DNA from: Haliotis asinina
Lineage: Eukaryota; Mollusca; Gastropoda; Lepetellida; Haliotidae
NCBI RefSeq assembly: GCF_037392515.1
Contig: NC_090283.1
Span: 15,058,501 to 15,122,500 of the forward strand
Length of the DNA: 64,000 nucleotides
Reading direction: 5' to 3'
Shown here: positions 20,201-28,562 of the stretch, in pieces
Layout: each line of letters starts with the position of its first letter
Position numbering within the stretch: the first letter of the stretch is position 1
Notes under the pieces: generated by a model
Databases searched by the model: none
The model's input: the letters and a program-made list of their open reading frames with translations, nothing else
Told to the model about the DNA's origin: nothing
Made by a program: the position numbers and the translations under genes

Positions 20201-21905
20201 ATTTAATGTTTCGTGACCCTTATAGGCATACAGAACGTAAATTCAGTTTTATTTGTCAGGAAAATTAGAGGCATGACGAAAGTAAATCTATTTTATGTTT
20301 CAGCAAAATTAGAAGACACATCTGCACGTGACCTTCAAAGCAGCCAAAGCCGCCTTCAAACAACTGTGTCACCTACATCATACGTTGACGATATAACGAC
20401 ATGGTCTGTTGGAACAGGAACCACTTTGTTTGGTGGATCTACAAGGAGTTTGAGTGGAACAACGGTAATAGTTGCATCAACGTCAGATGTACTGACAACA
20501 TCATCAGATGGACCGGCAACATCATCAGAGGGAATGGCTACATCATCAGATGGAATGGCAACATCACCAGATGGAATGGCAACATCAACATATAGACTGG
20601 CTACATCATCAGATGGAATAGCTACATCATCCGATGGACTGGCAACATCAGTTGATGGAATAGTAACACCAACAGATTTTATAGCGACATCATCAGAAGA
20701 AATAGCGGCAATGTTAAGTGGATTGGTGACAAAATCAGATGGAACTGCTCCCTCAGATGACATGATGACTTCAGATGGAGGGACACGTCCACCAGATTCA
20801 ACAGAAACTGATGTAACCATAATACCTTCAATGACAGATAGCGCGTTTTCGGAGTCAGGGGAAGCGACGTCATTGTTGACGGCGATACATCCCAGTGCGT
20901 CAACGTCATTGTCAGGTACTTCTGGACTGGTCTGAAATCAGTATTAGAGACTTTTTACTGAGATACTGTCCCTCAGCGTTTTTCCCTTCGTCTCATTCTG
21001 ACATTCATCAATGTACTGATCTGAAATCATTGTTAGAGCCTCTTTACTGAGATACTGTCCTCGGCGTTCTTCCCTTCGTCTCATTCTGACATTCTACAAT
21101 CCCGCCAATATGTATTCGTCAGGACTACATTATGGATACATCCATCGAATGACCATGATACTATTTAAACAGTGATTTATGACCAAGAAAAACCCATTCA
21201 TATGATAGGAAAAATTATCCTTCGACTTGACAGAACCTAATTTTTGCCCGCTCTTGCGGTTAATACAACAATTCGCAGACTCCACTGTGCTAAAATAGAA
21301 TGACCATAAAATGCTAACTACCGATTCCGCCTTTATTCACAACTGCACGCGTTAGGCATCGCTATATGTACCTGTGATGTTTCAGAGTTACTTCCCTTTC
21401 AAAACAATCGACGACGAGTCCACGCAATTTGTTGTCAGGGTCACTGGCCAAGAAATCATATGCCAGTTGAGTTGATCGATGTTGACGGTGTCAACGGAAG
21501 GATTAGTCACAGCCGCCCCTCTGGCAAAAAGTGTATGAGTGCGGCGTAAAACAAGAAACCAAATACGTACCTGTTTCTTCAGCAGCTAACTTCGTTTGTT
21601 CTATTCATGTTTCAGGAGACTGTGCCAACGCGACCAACTCCACGATCGCGAGGTGTGTTTGCTTTTTATCTGCCGCGCCTTCAAGCGATGAAATGTCACA
21701 AATTATCAGGGAATTAATTTTGGAAAAACACAGCCTCTCCTCGACCAGACGCAAGAAAACGTCGGCGAAAGATGAGCGCCCAGCTGCCCAAACCATCGGG
21801 AAGATGGGGATCGTCCTTACCGCACTTCCCTTTGTAGGACTGGTTCTCATTGATTGTATGAGGCTCGTGACTTTCCTTCAGAGTCGGAAGAGAACGTTAC
21901 CATAG
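17056..21905 (+). CDS. C-type lectin/PAN/mucin-stalk membrane receptor (5-exon partial gene)
   Basis: Five exons (17056-17233, 17753-17976, 19351-19605, 20304-20915, 21616-21905) each have AG/GT boundaries and join in phase 1 (the first intron breaks its codon after two bases), giving about 519 residues without a stop. In order the protein has a C-type lectin-like domain, a PAN/apple-like domain of six cysteines, a Ser/Thr-rich stalk of 7-residue repeats, and a juxtamembrane Cys motif, transmembrane helix and short basic tail. This indicates a type I cell-surface protein with an extracellular ligand-binding head, plausibly for glycans or microbes. Ligand and pathway are not shown by the sequence. 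Visible N-glycosylation sequons include NNS, NGT, NAT and NST. The 5' end is missing: the first visible exon starts in phase 1, so at least one signal-peptide exon should lie upstream, possibly beyond the mobile-element block. The introns carry SINE remnants. Confidence 0.8.
17250..17405 (-). mobile_element. Abalone tRNA-SINE family B, diverged copy
   Basis: Read on plus, it gives AAGTTTAATGTTACGCCGCC, TTCAGCAATATCAGAGCGGG and then TTTGAACCCGTCTCGAACC. That is the shared tail followed by the B-box region of family B in reverse orientation. It starts 16 bases after the donor of the first lectin exon. Confidence 0.55.
17604..17690 (+). mobile_element. Abalone SINE family A, remnant
   Basis: GCAAATGGGATACAATGACA, TGCTTCAACCAAGTCAGCAG and CATCCGATCTCGCTAG match the 3' half of family A as read on plus. 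It is intronic, between the two lectin exons. Confidence 0.65.
17753..17976 (+). CDS. Exon: C-type lectin-like domain, C-terminal half
   Basis: The acceptor CTATCTTGCAG ends at 17752 and the donor GTGAGT begins at 17977. It encodes SDVWVGLYDLEPDNGEDFVH (the WIGL-type core), TWTDGTAL, then NWAVDEPNGKG, ENCIRY, MVCG and TICE. The EPN triplet (17868-17876) is the calcium and sugar-binding motif of mannose-type lectins. The second calcium motif (WND) is not present: the matching region reads FRTMVC. Calcium-dependent mannose binding is therefore uncertain. Four canonical cysteines of the domain are all in place across this and the previous exon. Confidence 0.85.
18085..18185 (+). mobile_element. 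Abalone SINE family A, remnant
   Basis: TACTCAGCAATATTCCAGCT, ATATGACGGTGGTCTGTAA and TGACGTGCATCAACCGAGAC match family A with internal loss. It lies in the intron between the lectin and PAN exons. Confidence 0.65.
18190..19350 (+). other. Intron of the lectin-PAN gene
   Basis: AT-rich intron sequence. A 72-codon frame at 18293-18511 has no domain and no usable splice sites. Nothing else is recognised. Confidence 0.6.
19351..19605 (+). CDS. Exon: PAN/apple-like domain
   Basis: The acceptor TCAACTCCAG ends at 19350 and the donor GTATGT starts at 19606. It enters and leaves in phase 1, so the exon is a shuffling-ready module. The encoded sequence has CWFTEQKENAV, TRQDVDMCKRTCLEMASEDQ, LCVAVEHNGTVCRTY and a final KRCYEG. 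The C...C-x-x-x-C...C...C...C spacing and the CKRTC-LEMASE helix are typical of PAN domains, which bind protein or carbohydrate. One NGT sequon is present. Confidence 0.7.
20143..20322 (+). repeat. 45-bp tandem repeat, four units, overlapping a splice acceptor
   Basis: Units start exactly 45 bases apart at 20143, 20188, 20233 and 20278, each with GTAAAT, a TTTAATGTTTC-like stretch and an AAAATTA block. In the fourth unit the TTTCGTG of unit one reads TTTCAGC, creating the AG used as acceptor at 20302-20303. The unit's last 19 bases are the first coding bases of the stalk exon. Confidence 0.9.
20304..20915 (+). CDS. Exon: Ser/Thr-rich (mucin-like) stalk
   Basis: The acceptor TTATGTTTCAG ends at 20303 and the donor is GTACTT at 20916; the exon is phase 1 at both ends and 204 codons long. 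The protein is rich in Thr, Ser, Asp, Gly and Ala, with about a dozen 7-residue units of the form ATSSDGM (20494-20750), as expected for a densely O-glycosylated stalk. If the donor is skipped, the frame ends 6 codons later at TGA 20933, which would give a soluble form lacking the membrane exon. A minus-strand frame of 154 codons across the same repeats is a shadow. Confidence 0.7.
20494..20750 (+). repeat. 21-bp coding minisatellite in the stalk exon
   Basis: About twelve diverged 21-base units, GCAACATCATCAGATGGAAT plus one base, encoding ATSSDG(M/L/I). The unit length keeps the frame, so copy-number change alters stalk length only. Confidence 0.9.
20931..21108. repeat. 89-bp tandem duplication
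   Basis: The segment starting TCTGAAATCAGTATTAGAGA at 20931 is repeated from 21020 with a few changes, through CTCATTCTGACATTC. The first copy begins at the read-through stop codon of the stalk exon. Confidence 0.9.
21616..21905 (+). CDS. Exon: juxtamembrane Cys motif, transmembrane helix, tail
   Basis: The acceptor TTCATGTTTCAG ends at 21615; the exon enters in phase 1 and ends at TAG 21903-21905. It encodes GDCANATNSTIARCVCF (two N-glycosylation sequons and a C...C-x-C motif), a helical linker with SSTRRKKTSAKDERPAAQ, a hydrophobic helix from about MGIVLTALPF to LVLIDCM, and the short tail RLVTFLQSRKRTLP. The linker plus helix resembles a module that, from memory, recurs at the end of gastropod lectin and PAN surface proteins. 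The tail is too short to show a signalling motif. Confidence 0.75.
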
Positions 21906-23985
21906 TTAACAGCTGAACCATGCAACCGGAATAATGTCAAGGCTAATTTCTATAGGGATCTCATCAATGTTTTTATCACTGCAACAACTGTTTGTAACAA
22001 GTGACAAGTTAACAGAGCTTATCGTTAGATTGACGGGGATAGATGTGACGACAGAACATTGTGGTCTTCACGGAAAGACTTTTTCAGCCTTTTTGGTGAC
22101 TTGATTATTTAGTTTTGATATACGGGGCCAACAGAATGTCAAATATTCGGCCTCCAATGCGTATGGTCAAATGACTAATGAAACATGGCTTCACCAACTT
22201 CGATTCACGTTTTCAACATTTCAACCAAGTCACTTTTTTTTCTTTTTTTTCTGTAAATATTTATGGGTGAATTTGTACAAGATTGATGACCCCAAAAAAA
22301 TCTCCCCGCCACTCCGGCCACAAAATGGGTGATCTCCCTTTAAAGGCACCCTTGTACATAAATTATGGACTGTTTCTAAAACGTATTTTGTAATTGTATT
22401 CTGTGTCTTGGCAGATAGGAGCTTCTTCTCTTTCGCTTGTTTAATATTGCACATAAATCATAAATACCTACATGCACAGATACCCTTGAGTCGAACATGA
22501 AAAAAGCTATGCATGTACTTCGATTTCCATTTATCCGAGTTTGCAACAACAAATTGGTTCCGACATAGCAATACATAGCGTTGATGCTTTAACTTCGACA
22601 TGACAGCAGTTCGCCAAATCGGTGTTTGCCTCTACATCAATCACTATAATACAATTTTTGGGAAACATTGTCTTTGTGTATTTGATATTAATGAAATTTC
22701 TTGAAATATAATGTACACATTGTGATATTTATCCCCACAGACGTCGAAGACTGATTGCTTCTGACAAAGCGTGTACTTAAGCTTGTACATGGATTTGCTA
22801 CAGGGCAAAAAAAAACGAATAAAGACTTTGTGGTGATATCTTTATTTGTTAAAGTGAAGAAAGGTTCACGGTGCTTCATTTGCAATCCGTTGCTCGCCAT
22901 TGGTCATCCGGATCATGACCCATGAAGATCTTCTGTAAGGATCACGTGTCTTCTCGTGAAGATTCGGGTTATACTGGTCTCAGCAACTCATGCTTGCATA
23001 ACGACGGTTTCTTGAAATAGACTATAGCCACCTATGCAGTATTAAATGCACACACAATGTCGCTCGCACTGATTGGCTGGTGGACGCACGCGGGAATTTA
23101 GCTGCACGGAGGAAAATTATCTGTGGCACAGTCTTCAGTGTTCCCTTGGCCTTGGTGGAGGGGTACGTGATAAGCTGATGTGCATTTCACCATGGGTGAG
23201 CTTTGCAGACAGTTGGGTGATTGGGACTTTGTTCACTTGGTTGTTGTAAGTTAGAATCAAGGCTTTGATATGATGGTTTTGGTGGGTATTGCTGACTGTA
23301 GGATGTTTATTTAGATGCTTTGAAATTTGTGATGTAATTTCTTGTGTGTGACTTTGTATTTTTGTCCGAGAACTAGGTCGGATTTGGAAAAAGGCTCGGA
23401 GCTATTGCGCGTGTATTTCTACATTTTTATGTCATCACACGTTGTATAATAAACACCGTGAAACCATATTGTTTTTGGTGTATTTATTTTATTTGTTTTT
23501 TTTTTCAAATTTTATTTGCGTTTCCGGTCAGTGTCCTCACACTCCTTAGCGAATCTGGTTCTTCTGTTGTGACGCCATTTGGGAAATCCGGTGGTCGTTG
23601 GCACTACCAACTCTGGCTACATCGTTACACTTGTCTCCCTTGAACTTGTCTCCCCAAGAAGTGTTCTAAAGCAACCCATTTGTCTCTCTCCGTGAACATC
23701 CGGGCTAGTACTGGTCTGCAGCAACACATGCTTCTCGTAGTCTTTGTAAGAAACGATGCCTAGAATATTTTGACTATGCCATAAAAACACGTGATGTTTG
23801 ACAAGACTTTAGCATTTGACAAACCGATGAATATTCACTATAATTTTCAGAGATTCATCCATTTATCGGTGATAGCAAACGTGGAAAAAAGTCTTGAAAG
23901 AATGGTGTCATCTGTCCAGTATTCGATCAGGTCACAATGTATAGACACATAATGATTCTGTGAATTTTATCAGAGCAATCAGTAT
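21906..23985. other. 3' flank of the lectin-PAN gene; no further gene
   Basis: No clear AATAAA was found soon after the stop. Two diverged family A SINE heads in minus orientation (CGTGAAGATTCGGGTTATAC near 22957; GTGAACATCCGGGCTAGTAC near 23691) flank a segment (about 23060-23640) that has an AATAAA at 23448 and ends CATCGTTACA. That segment looks a little like an LTR, but its left end could not be found. Confidence 0.4.
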
Positions 23986-23989
23986 CTGG

Positions 23990-24895
23990 TATGTCCACCT
24001 TGTGCATCAATACATGCGGCAACGAGTTCTACTCAGTAGACCAAATGCCGGATAGCATGCCCGGGTAACCTCCTCCACTCCTCTTGGAGAACCTTAGCAA
24101 GCTGCTGTTGGTCTCCGGGAAGGTCAGGTCTTGACCCAAATGGTTCCTGAGATGTTCAGTGGGTGACATGTCAGGCGACCGAGCAAGTCAAGGCAACAAG
24201 TTGGCGTTATCTCTTTGGAGGAAATTCGTGGTAACACAAGTTGTATACGGAGGGGCGTTGTGCTGTTGAAATATCATGTGGTTTGGGTGATGTTGCAAAA
24301 AGGAAAGGACAAGGGGCACAGGGCACAGTGTCTGGTCGATGTATACCCGAGGGGTCGAAGTACCATTCACCACAGTGAGATCTGTCTTCACATCACCATA
24401 CATCCCATCCCAAACCATGACACCGTCTCCACCACATAGAACCACCTCGTGGACGCGGTTACGATGATAACGTACGCCTCGTCTTCAACAGACTCGAGCC
24501 ATGCCATCATTATGGAATAAGAGGAAGTTGCTCTCGTCAGAAAACATGACCCTTTGCAAATGCCTGTTCTCCCTGTGTCGAACGGTGCGAGCCCACTGCA
24601 GATGTTGACGTTGATGTTGACGCCTCAAAAGGGTCTGTGAGCACGAATACCATGCCGTTGTGGTCTGTTGGCTGACACAATGTCCAAGAGCAGTTGCTGC
24701 TGATGACGTCACAGGAAGGAAACGATTTCTGAGATGAAACAATCTTCTGGACCGGTCCTATAACGTTGTAGGAGTCTGGTGATTGTAATACGAGCGCAGC
24801 CCAAGGTTGTAACAACATGTGCCAACAGGCTCCTATTTGCATCAGTCTAATGCCCTCTGTCTTTCTTCCTGCGTTAATTGCGGCACGGTCGTTAA
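23990..24895 (-). pseudogene. Tc1-like transposase, decayed
   Basis: The minus strand reads TVPQLTQEERQRAL near the start, then FHLRNRFLPVTSSAATALGH, QTLLRRQHQRQHLQWARTVR, MFSDESNFLLF (first catalytic Asp), VVLCGGDGVMVWDGM, FQQHNAPPY, and RSPDMSPTEHL (Glu). The second catalytic Asp (normally QDNAPPH) has become His. Several stops, with a frameshift in the last third after TEHLRNHLGQDL, mark it as long dead. It belongs to the Tc1 branch but is clearly different from the copy at 11216-12256. Terminal inverted repeats were not identified. Confidence 0.85.
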
Positions 24896-24899
24896 TATA

Positions 24900-25325
24900 T
24901 TTTTGATTGAATCATGTCAGTGAGTCAGTGAACAGTCCTACAATCATTCATTCGAATATCATTCACTTAATTCACGCTGCTCACGGAAGCAATTATCCTG
25001 CATTACGACAGTACATACAACAACGTTGCGCCCAAACATTTTCATGATCCTTGACTGTTGCATTGTGGTGATTGTTATCATATCGTATCTACATTTTTAT
25101 TCAGAATGTTTATATTCTTACTTCTTATTCTTTGACGTTTGTTTATGTTACAGGGAAAAAAAACAGTGTTTAAATTATCTCGGAAGAATACGATGGGTCA
25201 AATATGCTCTTCAAAAATAGTAGGGGATAATGAATTTTCAATGAGGACAGGAAGTGTAAACGTTAACAAACATTTCAAGGACAGACATCTTATGAACGCA
25301 CCCCCATTTCCCTCTATAAACACCC
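24900..25325. other. No gene seen
   Basis: AT-rich spacer between the Tc1-like pseudogene and the solo LTR; nothing recognised. Confidence 0.4.
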
Positions 25326-25982
25326 TGTTACGAGTGTGTATGTATTTTCTGTATATTTTTGTTATTAATTAAGTAATCATTATTATTGGGTCACAACGTT
25401 TAGTGTTTTGAATAATAATTATGATGGATCACATTTCGTATAATAGATGGTCGGCATTTTTAAGATTTTGGTAGCAGGCTGTCCGGGAATTACCTGCCCT
25501 TGATTTTCTATTTGTACTTCCGGGTGGCTGCTAGAGTGCTGAAGATTTCTAAGCAGTGTTGGCGATGGTGGTATGTGCTTTCGGGAAATGACTGAGAATA
25601 CATATGAAGTGTAGTTGCAATGTTGGACTGATACACATTCACATCACTGGACTAGTATCATAAATCTGCCCACGTTTGATCTACATTAACCGCTGTCAGA
25701 CCGCTCGCTTTGTTACATTCTGCGTGACTGTTTATCTCTCACACTAAAACTTTGGTGAGTTTGCTCGATTATATTTTGTGACCCCTTGCCTTAGATTTTG
25801 TCTCACTTGTATTGTATTTGAAATCAGTATTGTGAAATTGACTTTTGACCATGTATAACTTGTTCTCTTGCATAGATCTAATAATACAATATTTGAATGT
25901 TTTTTACATGTCTTTGTTCTGTTTTGCTGGTTCACAGGGGATTTCTTACATCGTTTGTCATGAAAAATTCTTAATCGTAACA
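25326..25982 (+). mobile_element. Solo LTR of the Ty3-like family (fossil)
   Basis: The segment starts TGTTACGA and ends TCGTAACA, an 8-base inverted repeat with the usual TG...CA ends, and is 657 bases long. It shares many blocks with the minus-strand LTRs at 10070-10715 and 12487-12809. No internal region follows on either side, as for solo LTRs left by recombination. ACACC occurs next to both ends but offset by one base on the left, so the target duplication is uncertain. This copy defines the LTR ends best. Confidence 0.7.
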
Positions 25983-25989
25983 ACACCTA

Positions 25990-26615
25990 AACACAACGCA
26001 TGATATCCACATGCACAACGTAGTAGCCCCCTACACATACAATGGGTCCCATTCTTGATTTTGATGATTTTTCAAGAAGGTCGAGAAATCACTTAGAACA
26101 TTAATTTTGACACTCATCTTGCATCACACATATGTTAGTGGCTGTTTCCAGTCGTTTGTTTTAAAATGAAAATCGTATACATGCAACTTACATGCCTTAC
26201 AACAATCATGTTTCAAAAGCAACTACATTTGAAAGAACTATGGTTGGAAGGAAGCGCAAATGGTGATGCACTCTTAAAACATTCAGTGATATCATATCTA
26301 CATTGGTTGACTCCCATAAATCTCCTGAATATTTTTAATCGTAAATAATAATAAAAAAAATAAAGATCCCCTACTTTTTTTTGAAAAGTATAGACTTACG
26401 TGAGTTGTATTGTATGCATACTGGTATGTCTTTCTATGTTTGTATGTCAAACATAATTGGATCGTAATCGGGGGAGGCCAGTCTTGATTGTACACAGACG
26501 CAACCACATGCGTGGGACATTGCGTTTATCCGTCACTGATTTGCAAGTCCCAGACATGATTATTTATCAGCGACACACAAGCGCTCGATTTGTAGTGAAT
26601 GGCGCTACTCATCCT
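25990..26615. other. No gene seen
   Basis: AT-rich; short chance frames only. Confidence 0.4.
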
Positions 26616-26621
26616 TGAGGA

Positions 26622-26800
26622 CGACGGGGTAGCCCAGTGATCAAAGCGTTCGCTGAGCATGCTAAAAAGTCGGTTTCGATTCCCCACATGGTTACAATGT
26701 GTCAAAGTTGTTCTTTGTGTCCCTTGTTGAGGTATAGCTGTAATGTTTGTATGAATATTGCTAATAGGAGTGTAAAATCATACTCAGTCGTAGATATATA
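26622..26800 (+). mobile_element. Abalone tRNA-derived SINE family B
   Basis: The head GGGGTAGCCCAGTGATCAAA (A box) and CGGTTTCGATTCCCCACATG (B box GGTTTCGATTCC) sit about 35 bases apart, as in a tRNA-type Pol III promoter. These are followed by GTGTCCCTTGTTGAGGTATA and a diverged tail. This copy shows the Pol III boxes well. Confidence 0.75.
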
Positions 26801-27520
26801 CAGAGGTGTTGAGGCCTTGTGAGATTAGAATGAGAATTACAGAATCTGTAATTTAACAAGCACTTTCCGTCCTGAGACTTCAGTACAGACTAAAGCATCT
26901 GACAGCTGTGATTGGATTAATGTATATTGTGTGTTTTTAAATATACATCCATGCAGTAATCGAAAGTGCCAATGTTTTTTTAAATATTCAGTGCTGTATT
27001 TTCTCACATGATTTTCACATGACTTTTCACAGGCATTTTCAAGCGGTCGACATTTTGTGCGGAACTGGGGTTGGTCTGTTTAACTTCCGGTATTCGGAAC
27101 ACTGGCTGACTGAGACGGTCATAATTTATATTTGTATGGCTTCTGTAAGGCCAAACTATGCACAGATGTACAGGTAACTGCTCTTGTTACCTATTGTGAA
27201 GCACTATAAGGTTACTATTGAAGTCAGTTTGGAAACATTTAGTTTCGTGTAATCTTTAGTTGAAATACATTGAGTAAACGAAGCGCAAGTAAAATAATCT
27301 TGCGTTTAACGTTGTGTCACTCAAGTTTGTATTTTTATTAAAATTGTGTGTTAGCGGTGTATCACCGAATCGCAGTTTTACAGTTACAGGGTGGTGACCT
27401 GTAAATAATACAATCTGGACCAGACAAGTCAGTGATTGTCATAACAAACATTGATTTGTACAGGTTATGAAACAGCGACGTTCAGCAAATTCATGACCCA
27501 GGTCATCCAATCCCATTTTG
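26801..27520. other. No gene seen
   Basis: No recognised exon or repeat. Confidence 0.4.
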
Positions 27521-27524
27521 ACAA

Positions 27525-27690
27525 GACCCGTGACGATCCGGGTTAGAATTGGCCATCAGCAAAACCATGCTTGTCATAAGTCACGACTAATGAGATCAGA
27601 CGGGCAAGTTTTCTGACTTGGTTGTCACATAACAATCGTTCTTCAGTTGCGCAGATCGATGATCATGCTGTTGATCACTAATAAGTAGTA
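27525..27690 (-). mobile_element. Abalone SINE family A, head portion
   Basis: GACCCGTGACGATCCGGGTT, CCATCAGCAAAACCATGCTT and TTGCGCAGATCGATGATCA match the head half of family A on the minus strand. The tail half is missing. Confidence 0.8.
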
Positions 27691-27699
27691 GTAACTAAA

Positions 27700-27812
27700 G
27701 TGAGTGTGTGAGTTTAGTTTTACGCCGCACTCAGCAATATTCCAGCTATATTTTGTGACAAGCATGGGTTGCTGAAGGCCTATTCTACCCCAGGACCTTC
27801 ACGGGTCTAGTA
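27700..27812 (+). mobile_element. Abalone SINE family A, internally deleted
   Basis: The tail end, GTTTAGTTTTACGCCGCACT and CAGCAATATTCCAGCTATAT, is joined directly to the head end, ACAAGCATGGGTTGCTGAAG and CCAGGACCTTCACGGGTC. About 150 bases of the middle are missing. The junction is clean, so this may be a deletion derivative. Confidence 0.85.
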
Positions 27813-27931
27813 ACTAAACAGTATCTTAGTAGGTAGTAGTAGTTTCAGTAGCACGTAGTAGTGGTAGACAGTAGAGAGTTGTAGGTTCATTTGTAAGTAG
27901 CGGCAATATAGTAGCTGCAGCAGTTGAATTG

Positions 27932-28166
27932 AGTGAGTGAGTGAGTTTCCTTTTACGCCACACTCAGCAATATTACAGCCATATGGCGGCGGTCTGTAAA
28001 TAATCGAGTCTGGACCAAACAATCTAGTGATCAACAACATGAGCATCGATCTGCGCAATTGTGAACCGATGACATGTGCCAACCAAGTCAGCAAGCCTGA
28101 CCACCCGATCCCGTTAGTCGCCTCTTAGGACAAGCACTATTCTACGTATTCTGACCTTCACGGGTC
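27932..28166 (+). mobile_element. Abalone SINE family A, nearly full copy
   Basis: It has GAGTGAGTGAGTGAGTTTCC at the tail, GGCGGCGGTCTGTAAATAAT, GATGACATGTGCCAACCAAG and the head TCTGACCTTCACGGGTCA. It lacks the CATAGTCGCC-TTTTATGG block of the head and runs straight into a (TAG)n array. Confidence 0.9.

Positions 28167-28216
<50 letters not shown>
28167..28216. repeat. (TAG)n microsatellite
   Basis: About 16 perfect TAG units directly after the head end of a family A SINE. Confidence 0.98.
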
Positions 28217-28235
28217 GTAAGCAGAAAGTACAAGC

Positions 28236-28336
28236 TGTAGTGAGTGAGTGAGTGAGCGAGTCTGACCGCCCGATCCCCTTACGACAAGCATGTGTTACTG
28301 AAGATCACTAGTAAACTTGACCTTTACGGATCAGCT
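28236..28336 (+). mobile_element. Abalone SINE family A, internally deleted
   Basis: The tail GTGAGTGAGTGAGTGAGCGA passes straight to TCTGACCGCCCGATCCCCTT and the head. The AT-rich end and middle are missing. Confidence 0.75.
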
Positions 28337-28364
28337 GTGATAGTAGTATTAATATTCAAGCAAC

Positions 28365-28480
28365 ATGAAGGCAACTAGAAAAGGGCTTCACACATCGTAC
28401 CCATGTGGGGAATTGAACCGGAACTCCATCGTGACGTGCGACGAACGCTGCCGCCACAAGGCTATGCCACCGCCCCATGG
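28365..28480 (-). mobile_element. Abalone tRNA-SINE family B, partial
   Basis: The plus reading GGGCTTCACACATCGTACCC, ATGTGGGGAATTGAACCGGA and GCTATGCCACCGCCCC is the reverse complement of the family B head with its B box. It is followed at once by a TAG/CAG microsatellite. Confidence 0.8.
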
Positions 28481-28562
28481 TAGTAGTAGTAGTAGTGGTA
28501 GTATAAGTAGTAGTAGTAGCAGTAGTAGTAGTAGCAGTAGTAGTAGCAGCAGCAGCAGTGTT
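28480..28562. repeat. Compound TAG/CAG microsatellite
   Basis: Trinucleotide repeat of mixed TAG, TAT and CAG units. It gives spurious poly-Ser and poly-Leu frames on the two strands. Confidence 0.95.

Noticed and set aside
20356-20820. 154-codon minus-strand frame
   Set aside because: It is the antisense of the 21-bp coding repeat in the stalk exon; the plus strand has the splice and phase support.
23060-23640. LTR-like segment with AATAAA and a CATCGTTACA end
   Set aside because: No matching TG start or second copy in the window, and no adjacent retroelement coding piece.
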